Source of the DNA: Palaemon carinicauda
Lineage: Eukaryota > Arthropoda > Malacostraca > Decapoda > Palaemonidae
Direction: 5' to 3'
DNA: 64,000 nt
NCBI RefSeq assembly: GCF_036898095.1
Contig: NC_090725.1
Coordinates: forward strand, 202,908,232 to 202,972,231
Shown here piece after piece: positions 42,755-53,958 of this stretch. The first letter of the stretch is position 1. Every line of letters begins with the position of its first letter. A program made the translations under genes and the position numbers. Below the pieces are notes generated by a model. It saw only the letters and a list, made by a program, of their open reading frames with translations, searched no databases and was not told where the DNA came from.

Positions 42755-45505
42755 CTATTTCTGTCTAGGGTTCCTCCCTCTGCCTTTAAGCTTGGGAGTA
42801 GCCGACTTTCCTCTGCCCATATGTTTGGCTACAAAGGAGGGGCAGCTGAGGCTCTTGGCTGGAGGTGGAGCCGCGATTGTGGCCTTAGGTTGTTGAGTTG
42901 GCTGTTGCTGCATTCTGCGAAAGGAGGCAGCCTTTTGCATCGCAGTGTCCTGCGTCTCTTTTCTCCAAGTATCTAAGGTAGAGGAAACTGCTTACTTAGA
43001 AAAGAGGAGAGGTTGTAGAAGGTCCGATTTTCTCAAATCTGATCTATCGGCCTTACCAATACTCCTATGAAATCTGGAAACTACTGATTTCCTCCTTTTG
43101 AGAACCAAATTGCCCCACATGGTCGCTGTTGGGCGGTTAGGAAGTCCATTGTCTTGGCCCCAGCAGCTAGGACTTCCTGTAAGGACTGCATGGAGTCTTG
43201 GTTTGACAGGTCCTCGTGACTCGCGAGGTAGCTGACTGTACCAGACCACGTGTCATACCAAGATAAAGCCTCCAGAAGGGACATTGAAGCTGCTTTCAGT
43301 GCCAAGGCTTCTGTGGCTGGGAAAGAGACTGGAAGAGTAGTGACTCTCTCCGAGGAGCAGCCAGGTGTGAGCCTCGCCATGAGGGGATCCAAGATCAGAG
43401 GAGAAGGGTTGGCGTCTCAGACCTTGTAAAAGCGCTTTTGCTTCATAAACGGGAATTGCAAAGGTTTATGAGATCCATGAGACTTCAGGGAACCCGTTTC
43501 TCCCGAGACCGCCTGCGAGATCTTCCTCAGATGGCCTGCAGTGTGAACAGACCAGGGAAGTTCAATTCTGGTCTTAGGGTTCGGTGGAGGACGACATAGC
43601 CTGTATGTCGAGGAGACAGATGCAAATCGCTAAGGCCTGAGATATTACACATAGTTCTTAGAACCCTTAAATAGGAGGATTCTAAGTCCTTCGGCAGCGG
43701 CTCTTCCAAGGAATCCTCAGGCTGCACTAATTACTCGCGTGTTATTACAGGTAAAGTGAAGACGCGAGTAGCAGACAAACCTTTTGTCTTACCCTCGCAT
43801 CTTTCTTATTCGATTGGGGAAGAGCGATAGAAGTCGGAGTTTCTGGAGGTAACGGCGAAGTAAGAGAACATGTTACCATTGTTACATGGGAAGGCTGAGC
43901 GCTGGATAATGGCGCCGCGAGCGCCTGACCTTGCATGGATGTAGACGGTCTAGGAGAAGGTGACCGAATTATTGGCGCTGACCTAGTAGAATTTGTAGAG
44001 ATTCCTCTCTTTGAAAGGTCTCAAGGATGAGGTGGAAGAAGTCGAATTGATCGGCAATCTGGCCTTTTCCTTCTGCTCTCAACCAAAGAGAAGAAGGGTT
44101 GAACCCCTGAGTCTTCTTCCGAGGTTTTCGAGAGACTCGTAATCCCTAACTCATTAGGGAGCAATTGAACCGGGGAGGTTGTTCCGTCTGAAACACAAGG
44201 GCGAGGAGATTGACCCCGCGAGTGTATGACTGGAGACTTGCGAGATCGAGAAGTAGAAGGGCGAGAGCAATCTTTCTCTGATGATACGGAGCGAAAGCGA
44301 GGAGAAGCGCTCTTTTTGACTTTCATAGAGCGATCGGAGACCCTCAAACTAATATGCAAAGGAGAGGATTAGGGTTCAGGGCGCGCTTAGCCCTTGGCCG
44401 CGGTCCTGGCACGATTAGATGAAAAATCGTGGGAAGCGCTTCTCTTAAGTTACGCTTTGAAGAGCTCTCTTGTGACGAAGAGCGAGAACGTAACGTAGCG
44501 CTCTTTTTTTTGAAGCGCTTAGAGCACTTAGATGATCCCTTGCGAGAGGAAGACGACAGCAAGGCAGAACGATGACAATAGGAAGTGCTCTTCTTAGGTT
44601 TGCGACCAGAGCACTTATAGTCTCGAGACGAAACGTCTCGTGAAGAGACAGAAGGCGAGGAAGAGCGAGAACAATGATGTCTCTTCCTATATCGCCTGTC
44701 TCTCCGGCGAGAACATCTAGGCAAAGGAGAGCAAGCTCTCCTTTTCTTCTTCTCTCTCTCCCTCCTAGCCTCCGAAGAGGGCGAGGACGATGAAGAGGAG
44801 GAGGAGGAGGTACTGCGATGTTTGCGCTTGCGACGCAGTGATTTTGTAGAAGCGCAGACGGGGTGAGAAGTAGGCGCCGCAGGAGCTGAAGTTACAACAT
44901 CCACTGAAACTTCAGCGGGCGCCGACTGAATTGACGGGAGGTAGGCGAGGTCCGGAACTCCCGAGGGTTCCAAAACAGAAGGGACCTGAGGCGCAACCTT
45001 GCCCGCGAGGAACAGGTTCCAAACTTCCTCCGAAAGAGAACCAGGAAGTCCAAGGGAAGGCCATACCACTCGTACATGATCTGGAATGGAAGCGGTAACA
45101 GTCATTTCCGGTGGCAGAAAACATTGCCCCACTAGAGGAGGCAACGGGATCCGCCTGACCAAGAGCATGGGGGTTAAATCAATGGTACCACTCTTCCTTG
45201 ACTTCCCCCGGAGCAGGGAGGCAAGGAAGAGTCTGAGGGAGAGAACAAGAGGCTGAAGAAGAGGCCCGAGACTCCTTACCTTTCGACGGCGAACCTGGAG
45301 GTAACGAGTCCTTCTTGGATTTCTTCTTCTTTCTCTTCTCGAACTTCTCTCACTGAGAGGGCGACCACTCTCTACATACTTGGCAAGGGGAGCCTTCAGA
45401 ACACCTAAGACCTCTGCACCCAGGGCATAGGGAATGAGGATCCACCTCCGGCAGCGATATAAAGGTGCAACAGGATTACGGGGCCACCCAGGGACACTTC
45501 TTCAT
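42755..45505 (-). pseudogene. C1 Gag, broken, with Ser/Arg-rich region
   Basis: Starts at the ATG at 45505 (MKKCPWVAP), which is soon followed by a TAA. The cysteine module LCPGCRGLRCSEGSPCQVC lies at about 45375-45440 with the same spacing as in family A, and a TGA follows after REWSPSQ. The middle (44344-45168) is open over 274 residues and rich in Ser/Arg, including a run of ten Ser and an RREREKKKRR patch. The C-terminal parts (43081-43392, 42992-43249, 42755-42940) include an ALSWYDTWSG segment like the TSWLDIWLG of family A and end in a basic tail. Confidence 0.7.
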
Positions 45506-45624
45506 AATAGAGGACATCACATCTAACAAAGAAAAATTAATCAAAAACACAATAAAGAAAGGCTAGTCTGCCAGTCAAACAAAAGCAGGAGCAGCGATGT
45601 TACCACTGCAACAGCTACAATTCT

Positions 45625-45764
45625 ATTGAAGGTAAACAGTAGCTAGCGACCGGCGGTCCCCCACCGCTAACAGGGGGATAACTACCTGCCCGGTCGTTAA
45701 CGACCTTGTTAAGGTTTTTCTGCTGTATTTTCCAGCTTGCGCTAGAATATCTCCTATAGTAAAG
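45625..45764 (-). repeat. C1 right inverted terminal repeat
   Basis: Inverted partner of 39195-39333. Confidence 0.85.
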
Positions 45765-45795
45765 AATGAGGGTTTGTATCAGTAAAGGAACAAAT

Positions 45796-46446
45796 AATAT
45801 TATAAAGGGCGGAAAAACTTCAGGCTGGAACGGGGTAATATCTTAGGTAAGAAATTGTATTGAAAGAGGATTATAAAAAAAAGATTTTATAAGAAAAATT
45901 AATCAAAGAACTAGGTTTAAAAATTATAGGAAAAACCCCCCCAAAAAAACTGCCCATATATTGGACACTATCATAACCATTTAATACACTATACACAAGT
46001 GTAGAGAATATTCAAAGATAATAACCTATAGCATATGAAAATTCAAGCTTCTGGACTATTAAAATGCAGTTAAAACCAGTTATGCTATAATACAGTCAGA
46101 CCTCGTTAATCGCAGTTTCTTGCGGTTTCACTTTTTCGCTGCCAAGGAGGAAAAAAAAAATTAGAAATTCTTTGTGATGATTGTTTACACAACATTAAGA
46201 ATTTGATTTCTAACAGTTAGCAACAACATTGGGATGGCCAAGAAAAATGCAATACCTATTCAATAAAAATTCTCATAAAAATTGTGATAAAATTCAAGCT
46301 GGGCGATGATTTCAAAAAGCCTGCACTCCTTTACACTGAGAGCACTGTGTGCCACTACCTTTCTCTACACCCACCTAGTCCTAGCTCTCTCTGTACAGTG
46401 TGTATCCACTTACTGTGGTAAAAAATTACAGCTATATTTGAAATAT
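45796..46446. other. AT-rich sequence, possible Tigger-like end
   Basis: No gene. At 46091-46155 TACAGTCAGACCTCGTTAAT and a following TTTCGC-rich stretch resemble the end of a Tigger-like element. A matching inverted end could not be identified, so this is only a hint. Confidence 0.35.
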
Positions 46447-46481
46447 GTTATTTTCATTAGTAAAATAAATTTTTGAATATA

Positions 46482-46644
46482 CTTACCCGATGATCATGTA
46501 GCTGTCAACTCCGTTGCCCGACAGAAATCTACGGTCGGGATACGCCAGCGATCGCTAACCAGGTGGGAGTGTACACAACAGCGCCATCTGTGAGTAGGTA
46601 CCCAAGTACTTCTTGTCAACAAGAACTCAATTTTCTCCTCGGTC
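46482..46644 (+). repeat. D1 left inverted terminal repeat
   Basis: Near-perfect inverted match to 59589-59750 (CTTACCCGATGATCATGTAG, GCGATCGCTAACCAGGTGGG). Confidence 0.9.
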
Positions 46645-46769
46645 CACTGGTTCTCTATGGGGAGGAAGGGCGGGTTCTTAAATTCATGATCATCGGGTAA
46701 GTATATTCAAAAATTTATTTTACTAATGAAAAATGTTATTTTCATTAATAAAATAAATTTTTGAATATA

Positions 46770-46931
46770 CTTACCCGATAATCATGTAGCTGTCAACTCT
46801 GTTGCCGACAGAAATCTACGGTCGGGATACGCCAGCGATCGCTATACAGGTGGGGGTGAACACCACAGCGCCATCTGTGGTCAGGTACTCTAGTACTTCT
46901 TGTCAACACCACCTCAATTTTTTCCTCGGTC
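46770..46931 (+). repeat. D2 left inverted terminal repeat
   Basis: Inverted match to 53339-53499, sharing CTTACCCGATAATCATGTAG and GCGATCGCTATACAGGTGGG. Confidence 0.9.
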
Positions 46932-46971
46932 CACTGGTTCTCTATGGGGAGGAAGGGTGGGTCAATTAAAT

Positions 46972-47063
46972 CATGATTATCGGGTAAGTATATTCAAAAA
47001 CTTATTTTATTTAATGAAAATAACATTTTTCAATATTAATCTTACCCGATAATCATGTAGCTG
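46972..47063. repeat. D2 internal complementary region
   Basis: Complement of the left outer end (GTAAGTATATTCAAAAACTT, then AATGAAAATAAC) joined at ATT to the complement of the right outer end (TTTTCAATATTAATCTTACC). It is quasi-palindromic around the junction. Confidence 0.88.
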
Positions 47064-47449
47064 ATTCACACCCAGGGTGGTAGGTGGAGACCAGCATACA
47101 TGTTAACACAGAAGCTAAGTATCCCGTACTTTATTTTATTAGTTATTCAAAAATAACATAAAATAAATAAGTACCTGGTAAGGAAGACGACTTGAACCAT
47201 TACTCTGCCTTTATTAAGTACGTCTTTCTTACTGAGCGTAGCGGTCCTCTTAGGATGCTGAACGACTCTTAGGTGCTGAAGTATAAAGGGCTGCAACCCA
47301 TACTAAAGGACCTCATCACAACCTTTAACCTCGGCGCTTCTCAAGAAAGAATTGACCACCCGCCAAATCAACAAGGATGTGGAAGGCTTCTTAGCCAACC
47401 GTACAACCCATAAAAAGTATTCAAGAGAAAGGTTAAAAAGGTTATGGGA

Positions 47450-48600
47450 TTATGGGAATGTAGTGGCTGAGCCCCCGCCTACTACTGCATTCGTTGCTAC
47501 GAATGGTCCCAGGGTGTAGCAGTTCTCGTAAAGAGACTGGACATCTTTGAGATAGAATGATGCGAACACTGACTTGCTTCTCCAATAGGTTGCATCCATA
47601 ACATTCTGCAGAGAACGGTTCTGTTTGAGGGCCACTGAAGTAGCCACAGCTCTCACTTCATGTGTCCTTACCTTCAGCAAAGCAAGGTCTTCTTCCTTCA
47701 GATGAGAATGTGCTTCCCTAATCAGGAGCCTGAATAGGTAAGAAACTGAGTTCTTAGACCTTGGAAGAGAAGGCTTCTTGATAGCCCACCATAAGGCTTC
47801 TGATTGTCCTCGTAAAGGTTATGACCTTTTTAGATAGTACCTAAGAGCTCTAACTGGGCAAAGTACTCTCTCCAGTTCGTCCCCCACCAAGTTGGACAGG
47901 CTTGGGATCTCGAACGACTTAGGCCAAGGACGTGAAGGAAGCTCGTTTTAGCAAAAAACCGAGCTGCAAGGAACATGTAGCCGTTTCAGATGTGAAAACT
48001 ATGTTCCTGCTGAAGGCGTGGATCTCACTTACTCTTTTAGCTGTTGTCAAGCACACGAGGAAAAGAGTTTTTAATGTGAGGTCCTTAAAAGAGGCTGATT
48101 GGAGAGGTTCAAATCTTGATGACATAAGGAACCTTAGGACCACGTCTAGATTCCAGCCTGGAGTGGACAACCGACGTTCCTTTGAGGTCTTAAAAGACCT
48201 AAGGAGGTCCTGTAGATCTTTGTTGGTGGAAAGATCCAAGCCTCTGTGGCGGAAAACCGCTGCCAACATACTTCTGTAACCCTTAATCGTAGGAGCTGAA
48301 AGGGATCTTACGTTCCTTAGATGTAACAGGAAGTCAGCAATCTGGGTTACAGTGGTACTGGATGAGGAAACTGCATTGGCCTTGTACCAGCTTCGGAAGA
48401 CTTCCCCTTTAGACTGATAGACTCTGAGAGTGGATGTCCTCCTTGCTCTGGCAATCGCTCTGGCTGCCTCCTTCGAAAAGCCTCTAGCTCTTGAGAGTCT
48501 TTCGAAAGTCTGAAGGCAGTCAGACGAAGAGCGTGGAGGTTTGGATGTACCTTCTTTACGTGAGGTAGACGTAGAAGGTCCACTCCTAGAGGAAGAGTCC
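47450..48600 (-). pseudogene. D2 tyrosine recombinase, frameshifted
   Basis: N-terminal and central parts are in 47919-48824 (CLQTFERLSRARGFSKEAAR, LRVYQSKGEVFRSWYKANAV, TTAKRVSEIHAFSR with the catalytic Arg). The C-terminal part is in another frame, 47450-47680 (RTHEVRAVATSVALKQNRSL, then FASFYLKDVQ with the Tyr). Single-base differences from D1 near 47945 and 47820 account for the breaks. Confidence 0.78.
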
Positions 48601-49765
48601 TGGGAATGTCGACCAGCCATTGCAGTACCTCTATGAACCATTCTCTCGCGGGCCAGAGCGGAGCCAACCAACGTCAGCCGTGTCCCTTTGCGAGAGGCGA
48701 ACTTCTGAAGTACCCTGTTGACAATCTTGAACGGCGGGAATGCATACAGGTCGAGATGGGACCAATCCAGCAGAAAAGCATCCACGTGAACTGCTGCTGG
48801 ATCTGGAATCGGAGAACAATACAACGGGAGCCTCTAGGTTATCGAGGTAGCGAACAGATCTATGGTTGGCTGACCCCACAGGGCCCAAAGTCTGCTGCAA
48901 ACATTCTTGTGAAGGGTCCACTCTGTGGGGATGACCTGACCCTTCCGGCTAAGGCGATCTGCCATGACATTCATATCGCCCTGAATGAACCTCGTTACCA
49001 GCGTGAGCTTTCGATCTATTAACCAGATGAGGAGGTCCCTTGCGATCTAGAACAACTTCCACGAATGAGTCCCTCCCTGCTTGGAGATGTAAGCCAAGGC
49101 TGTGGTGTTGTCAGAGTCCACCTCCACCACCTTGTTAAGCTGGAGGGACTTGAAGTTTATCAAGGTCAGATGAACCGCCAACAGCTCCTTGCAATAGATG
49201 TGAAGTGTCCTTAGCTCCTGATTCCATGTTCCCGAGCATTCCTGTCCGTCCAAAGTCGCACCCCAGCCCGTGTCTGATGCGTCAGAGAAGAGACGGCGGT
49301 CGGGTTTCTGAACAGCCAAAGGTAGACTTCCTTGAGAAGAAAGCTGTTCTTTCACCACGTGAGAGTAGACCTCCTCTCTTCGGAAACAGGAACTGAGATC
49401 GTCTCTAGCGTCATGTCCTTTATCCAGTGAGCCGCTAGATGATACTGAAGGGGGGGAGGTGGGGTCTCCCTAACTCGATGAACAGTGCCAGCGATGAAAG
49501 TGTCCCTGTTAGACTAATCCACTACCTGACTGAGCATCGGTTCCTTCTCAGCATGCTCTGGATGCAATCTAGGGCTTAGTATATCTTTGGGGCCGACGGA
49601 AAAGCCCGAAAAGCTCGACTCTGAAGATCCATACCCAGGTAGACAATGGTCTGGGATGGGACGAGCTGGGACTCCTCAAAATTGACCAGGAGGCCCAGTT
49701 CCTTGGTCAGATCCATAGTCCATCTGAGAATCTCCAGACAGCGACGACTTGTGGGAGCTCTTAAA
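48347..49765 (-). pseudogene. D2 RNase H / methyltransferase-like with truncated RT
   Basis: RNase H is readable at 49047-49358 (RRLFSDASDTGWGATLDGQE, CKELLAVH, DSDNTTALAY). MT motifs YAFPPFKIVNRVL and a frameshifted LIAP-type strand lie at 48600-48824. RT survives only from the catalytic aspartates (S-D-D then a stop where D1 has Trp) through LLRAPTSRRCLE and MDLTKELGLLVN. Everything N-terminal of the active site is deleted at about 49765. Confidence 0.75.
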
Positions 49766-50399
49766 AGCTAGTCGTCTGACGGAGCCGGACACAAGATCAT
49801 GGTACTGCTGCACAGTCTGTGAACTGTCAACCATGGGGAAGCGAGGAAGTACAGTGACAACACGAAGCTGTCTAGACTGTCTGGGTCGTACAGACAACTC
49901 CTTATCGGGTTGCTGAGGTTGCCGCACTGCGTCACAACAAGACACTTCTGCTGGTTGTTGAACGTCTTCCCAGTGACACACTGACTCCGTAAACAAAAAA
50001 TCCTCTAACAAGGACTAAGCTTGGACTGCATGTCTTGCAACACAGCTCAAGGTCTATGGGAGCAGGTGTGGTAACAGACGGGGTTAGTGACTGAAGTGGA
50101 ACCATTACCCTCCCTGGAAGCATGCTATGCTTAAATAAAAGTCCATAGGAGGCTAAGCAGCTAAAGGCTCCTCTCCAAATGACAGAGTCCTCAAGGGAAA
50201 ATCAGAAGGAGGGAGAATAGCACTTTCTCATCTACAGGAACCATATCCGAGAAAAGCTAAGTTCTCTCAGTGAGGGTTTCACTGGTGCAAAAGCAGCAGA
50301 CTAGAAGGCAACGTTATGAAACTGCTTGACAGTCTAGTGAGTTGGCAACAACCAAAGATGTGTGACTGAGAAGCATGCGGTAAGGTATGCAGAGCATGC

Positions 50400-50760
50400 T
50401 GTATGTAGAGCATGCTGTAAGGTAAGCAGAGCATGTTGCATGGCGTGCGGCTTATGCTGCATGGGATGAGACTCATGCTGCATGGGATGAGGCTCATGCT
50501 GCATGGTATGAGACTCATGCTGCATGGGATGAGGCTCATGCTGCATGGTATGAGACTCATGCTGCATGGGATGAGGCTCAAGCTGCAAGGGATGAGGCTT
50601 ATGCCGCATGCGTTGAGGAGGATGCCGCATAGTATGAGGCTCCTGCCTCATGGGTTGAGGCGGTTGCCGCATAGCATGAGGCTTTTGCCTCATGGTTTGA
50701 GGAGGATGCCGCATAGCATGAGGCTCCTCATAAGCATGAGGCTGCCTCATGGGTAGGGGA
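50400..50760. repeat. 21-bp minisatellite in D2 gag
   Basis: Units such as CATGCTGCATGGGATGAGGC repeat about 15 times with graded divergence, encoding Met-Gln-His-Glu-Pro/Ser-His-Pro/Thr on the minus strand. The period is 21 bp. Confidence 0.88.
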
Positions 50761-50774
50761 GGATTTTTTAAAGA

Positions 50775-51043
50775 AATCTGAACCTGACACTAATCTAGCT
50801 GTCCGAGGATTTACCTGGTGAGACATCAGTCTCTTTACCAGCGAGTTTTACCAGATTTCCCCGGGCCACCACGTGACACAATTGGTAGTAATTCAATCAA
50901 ATTACCCCTAATGAGTCAATATGGATAAATATCAACACAACATCGTGTTCAAATAGAAATAAATTTCTACCTCATACTTGGGATCGAACGCTAGCCCCTT
51001 CTAATGAAAGGCCAGGTCGAAACCAACCATGCCACGAGAGCCC
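50775..51043 (-). mobile_element. tRNA-derived SINE in D2
   Basis: The first 74 bases on the minus strand (51043 to about 50970) fold as a tRNA-like head starting GGGCTCTCGTGGCATGGTTG, with a pol III A-box-like TGGCATGGTTGG and B box GTTCGATCCC (50989-50980). An unrelated body of about 190 bases follows, ending with a hairpin-forming ACTCGCTGGTAAAGAGACTG segment. There is no obvious poly-A, and target duplications were not resolved. A second copy is at 62176-62445. It is not a functional tRNA gene: the anticodon arm is poor and the acceptor ends do not pair well. Confidence 0.65.
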
Positions 51044-52170
51044 ATTCAAGAGTTGAGGTTCTTGCCTCAAGAGTGGAGGTGGCTGCCGCAAGAGTTGAGG
51101 TTGCTGCCTCAAGGATGGTGGAGGTTGCCGCAACGCAAGAGGTTGCTGCATAGCGCTGGTATCTGGCAACTCCCAATGCAGCAGCTCACGCGTGGAGGTA
51201 GGTTGAGGAACCTCAACATCATACGTCTGGCAGGGTGGACTGCGCAGAGGTGGAGTTGAGGTTGCTGCCTCGAGGATGGTGGAGGTTGTCGCACCGCAAG
51301 ATGTAGCTGCCTCGAGGATGGAGGAGGTAGTCGCAACGCATGAGGCTCCTACCTCAAGGGTAGAGGAGGTTGCTGCAAAGCATAAGGCTCCTGCCTCAAG
51401 TGTTGAGGAGGTTGCCGCGTGGCAAGAGGCTCCTGCCTCAAGGAAAGTGGAGGTTGCTGCACAGAGCTGGTATCTGGCAACTCCCAATGCGGCAGCTCAC
51501 GCATGGAGGTAGCTTGAGGAACCTCAACATCATACGTCTGGCAGGCTGGACTGCGTAGAGGTGGAGGAGCGCTCGCAGGAGGAGGTGTGTTAACCTTCTC
51601 TGCCTGAAACTCCTGCATCAACACCGCAAGCTGAGACTGCATTGTCAGCAGCATAGACCACTAGAGTTTAAGAAAGACAACAACAAACGGAGCTACTGTC
51701 CGTTGAAACTGAGGGTCTAAAACAGCTGGTGCGGCAACAGACGGAGTTACTGTCTGTTGCGATACCACCTTGCCTCTCTGGGAGGTGTGCAGTTGTCGTA
51801 CTGCAGCAAGTCCGAACTGACCCAGTGCTAATGGCACCACCTAGGAGTTGGACTTGCGCGGAAGGGACCGACTTGCACTTAAAAGCTGCAAGATTGGTCC
51901 ATGGTTTCTGCGAGAAACCTCTTCCGCAGACGAGGAATAAATGGGCTCTCTCGTCTTTGTGTGGGTGGGGTGATCACGTCGGCTACGTGAGTTGGTTACA
52001 CCCGAAACCACGGAGGGAAACGTCTGTTCGTCGATCAAGGCCTGCTGAACCCATAAGTCCTTCGACATTACTTCTCCCCTGGGCTTGGGAGCTTGTAAGA
52101 GGTCCCAGACTAGGCGAACAACTGGCACGAACAGACGAACCCTCGAACGCAACACTGTAACACTTATCAC

Positions 52171-53338
52171 TTTATCACTTTTGATTTTCTGTTTGCACTT
52201 ATTTCACTGAACTCGAAACTTTAAGTGGTTTGTACCTGAAACACGCAATTCTATCCTTCATTAAAAGTTAGTAATTGCGAAAACAGTATTACAATGTAAC
52301 AGAAAAATCTAATGAAAGATAAATAATTCAGTGGCTGGAAAAGAGATTAAACACTAGATCAAATAAACTACGTTTAAAATCTCTCACCGCATAAAGTCTG
52401 AGAACAAGAATAAACTCTAGAAACGTTTACCTTCTTCCCCTAAAGAGACTAGGGAGAAGAGCAAAAACGATAACAACGTTACCCGCTTGAACGAAACGTT
52501 TATCCTCCTCTCTCTCCCTCCGTCTCTATCTCTCTCTCTCTCTCTCTTGACTTAGCACCTGAGAGAAGAGCCCAATCATATATATCGTTAAAACATATTA
52601 TTGTTAAAGGAAAAAAACTGAAAGGTTTCCCAAATAAAAAGTTCCTTTATTAGAATAGAACCATTTAAGCTAAGAAAGAATGAACAAAACGCTAGAATCG
52701 GTTTACTCTTACTGCAACGTGACACCGTGATAGACTCTCTCTCTATCGTAACGATAGAGCGCAAGTTGAACGTTCTGAACGTCAACAACTGCAGAGACAA
52801 AACAAAACGTTAGTTCAACTTTGAAAACAGTACAAGACTATCAAAGAAATTCTTTCAAAAACATTAAAATGGCATAATATGTTAACAGGTAAAAACGAAA
52901 TGACGGGCTCAAAGTTAATTAACTTCGGTTCCAAGAAAAGACCGCCTACTATTAGGAAAGGTCGAATATAAACAAATAAAAACATTAATTTTAATAAGTT
53001 TATAATAAAAGGAAGTTAATCAAAGAGGCCAATAAGGCGGAGAGATAAAAAATAAATCTATAACTTTGTTAAGCAAAATTAAGAGAGTCTATACTCTCTT
53101 CGACACCAACACTTCCGTCTAAGGGAAGGGTCGGCCATTTAAAAGTGAAAGAGAGTTCATACTCTCTTCGTACCAAAATTAAACCAAAAATTAAATCAAA
53201 TTCATTCCAAAAACTTGCTAAGCTAATGATATAGCTTCCTGAATAGCGAAGGCTAAACTCTAGAGCAAATACATCACCAAATCGTGAGCAATAACTCCAG
53301 AATCAACAGCGTATCCATGTAGGTCTAGCCGGAGGCAC
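52171..53338. other. AT-rich D2 5' region, no gene
   Basis: Holds a CT microsatellite (about 52500-52548) and no conserved frame. It resembles the D1 right end only from about 53200 on. It replaces the Gag N-terminal coding sequence seen in D1. Confidence 0.5.
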
Positions 53339-53499
53339 GACAGAGGAAAAATTGAGGTGGTGTTGACAAGAAGTACTAGAGTACCTGACCACAGATGGCG
53401 CTGTGGTGTTCACCCCCACCTGTATAGCGATCGCTGGCGTATCCCGACCGTAGATTTCTGTCGGCAACAGAGTTGACAGCTACATGATTATCGGGTAAG
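53339..53499 (-). repeat. D2 right inverted terminal repeat
   Basis: Inverted partner of 46770-46931. Confidence 0.9.
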
Positions 53500-53512
53500 A
53501 TTAATATTGAAA

Positions 53513-53560
53513 ATAACATTTTTCAATATTAATCTTACCCGATGATCATGTAGCTGATTC
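53513..53560. repeat. D1 ICR, right part after D2 insertion
   Basis: ATAACATTTTTCAATATTAA and the following CTTACCCGATGATCATG continue the D1 ICR begun at 46684-46734. They carry the D1-specific GATGATC rather than the D2 GATAATC. Confidence 0.85.
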
Positions 53561-53958
53561 ACACCCAGGGTGGTGGGTGGAGACCAGCATACATGTTAAC
53601 AAAAGAAGCTAAGTATCCCGTATTTCATTTTATCAGTTATTCAAAATAACAAACATAAAATAAATAAGTACCTGGTAAGGAAGTCGACTTGAACTATTAC
53701 TCTGCCTTTTTTAAGTACGTCTTCCTTACTGAGCCTAGCGGTCCTCTTAGGATGCTGAACGACTCCTAGGTGCTGAAGTATAAAGGGCTGCAACCCATAC
53801 TAAAGGACCTCATCACAACCTCTAACCTAGGCGCTTCTCAAGAAAGAATTTGACCACCCGCCAAATCAACCAGGATGCGGAAGGCTTCTTAGCCTTCCGT
53901 ACAACCCAAAAAACAACAATAAAAAGTATTCAAGAGAAAGATTAAAAAGGTTATGGGA

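Larger units (their letters stand above)
39161..45795 (-). mobile_element. C1: decayed DIRS element of a third family
   Basis: A 6.6-kb element with inverted repeats at 39195-39333 and 45625-45764, ends AAT/GACAAACTT (left) and GGAACA/AAT (right), and the order gag, RT-RH-MT, YR on the minus strand. Only a short piece matching the right end (TTCTTTACTATAGGAGA, about 39381-39398) remains where an ICR would be. 39400-39787 is 3' untranslated sequence. It is more diverged from family A than the A copies are from each other. Confidence 0.83.
49766..52170 (-). pseudogene. D2 gag remnant with expanded repeats
   Basis: Gag-derived sequence corresponding to D1 58000-58940. The segment near 51841-52170 matches D1 58640-58940 (KPRGEV, SSSAEEVSRRNHGP). 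In between, heptapeptide-type repeats MQHEPHP / MRQPPQP (50370-50760) and LRQPPPS-type repeats (51050-51560) occupy over 1 kb against about 100 bases in D1. A SINE splits the array. No long frame spans the region. Confidence 0.65.
46735..53512 (-). mobile_element. D2: deleted family-D DIRS element nested in the D1 ICR
   Basis: 6.8-kb copy with its own inverted repeats (46770-46931 and 53339-53499) and intact ICR (46972-47063). Compared with D1 it has lost the RT region upstream of the catalytic YLDD and the C-terminal part of gag (junction near 49765). It has a greatly expanded gag repeat region holding a SINE, and carries unrelated AT-rich sequence (52170-53200) where the gag N terminus should be. 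It is non-autonomous. Confidence 0.85.

Noticed and set aside
50970..51043. Functional tRNA gene
   Set aside because: Good B box, but the acceptor ends and anticodon arm do not pair properly and a SINE body follows.
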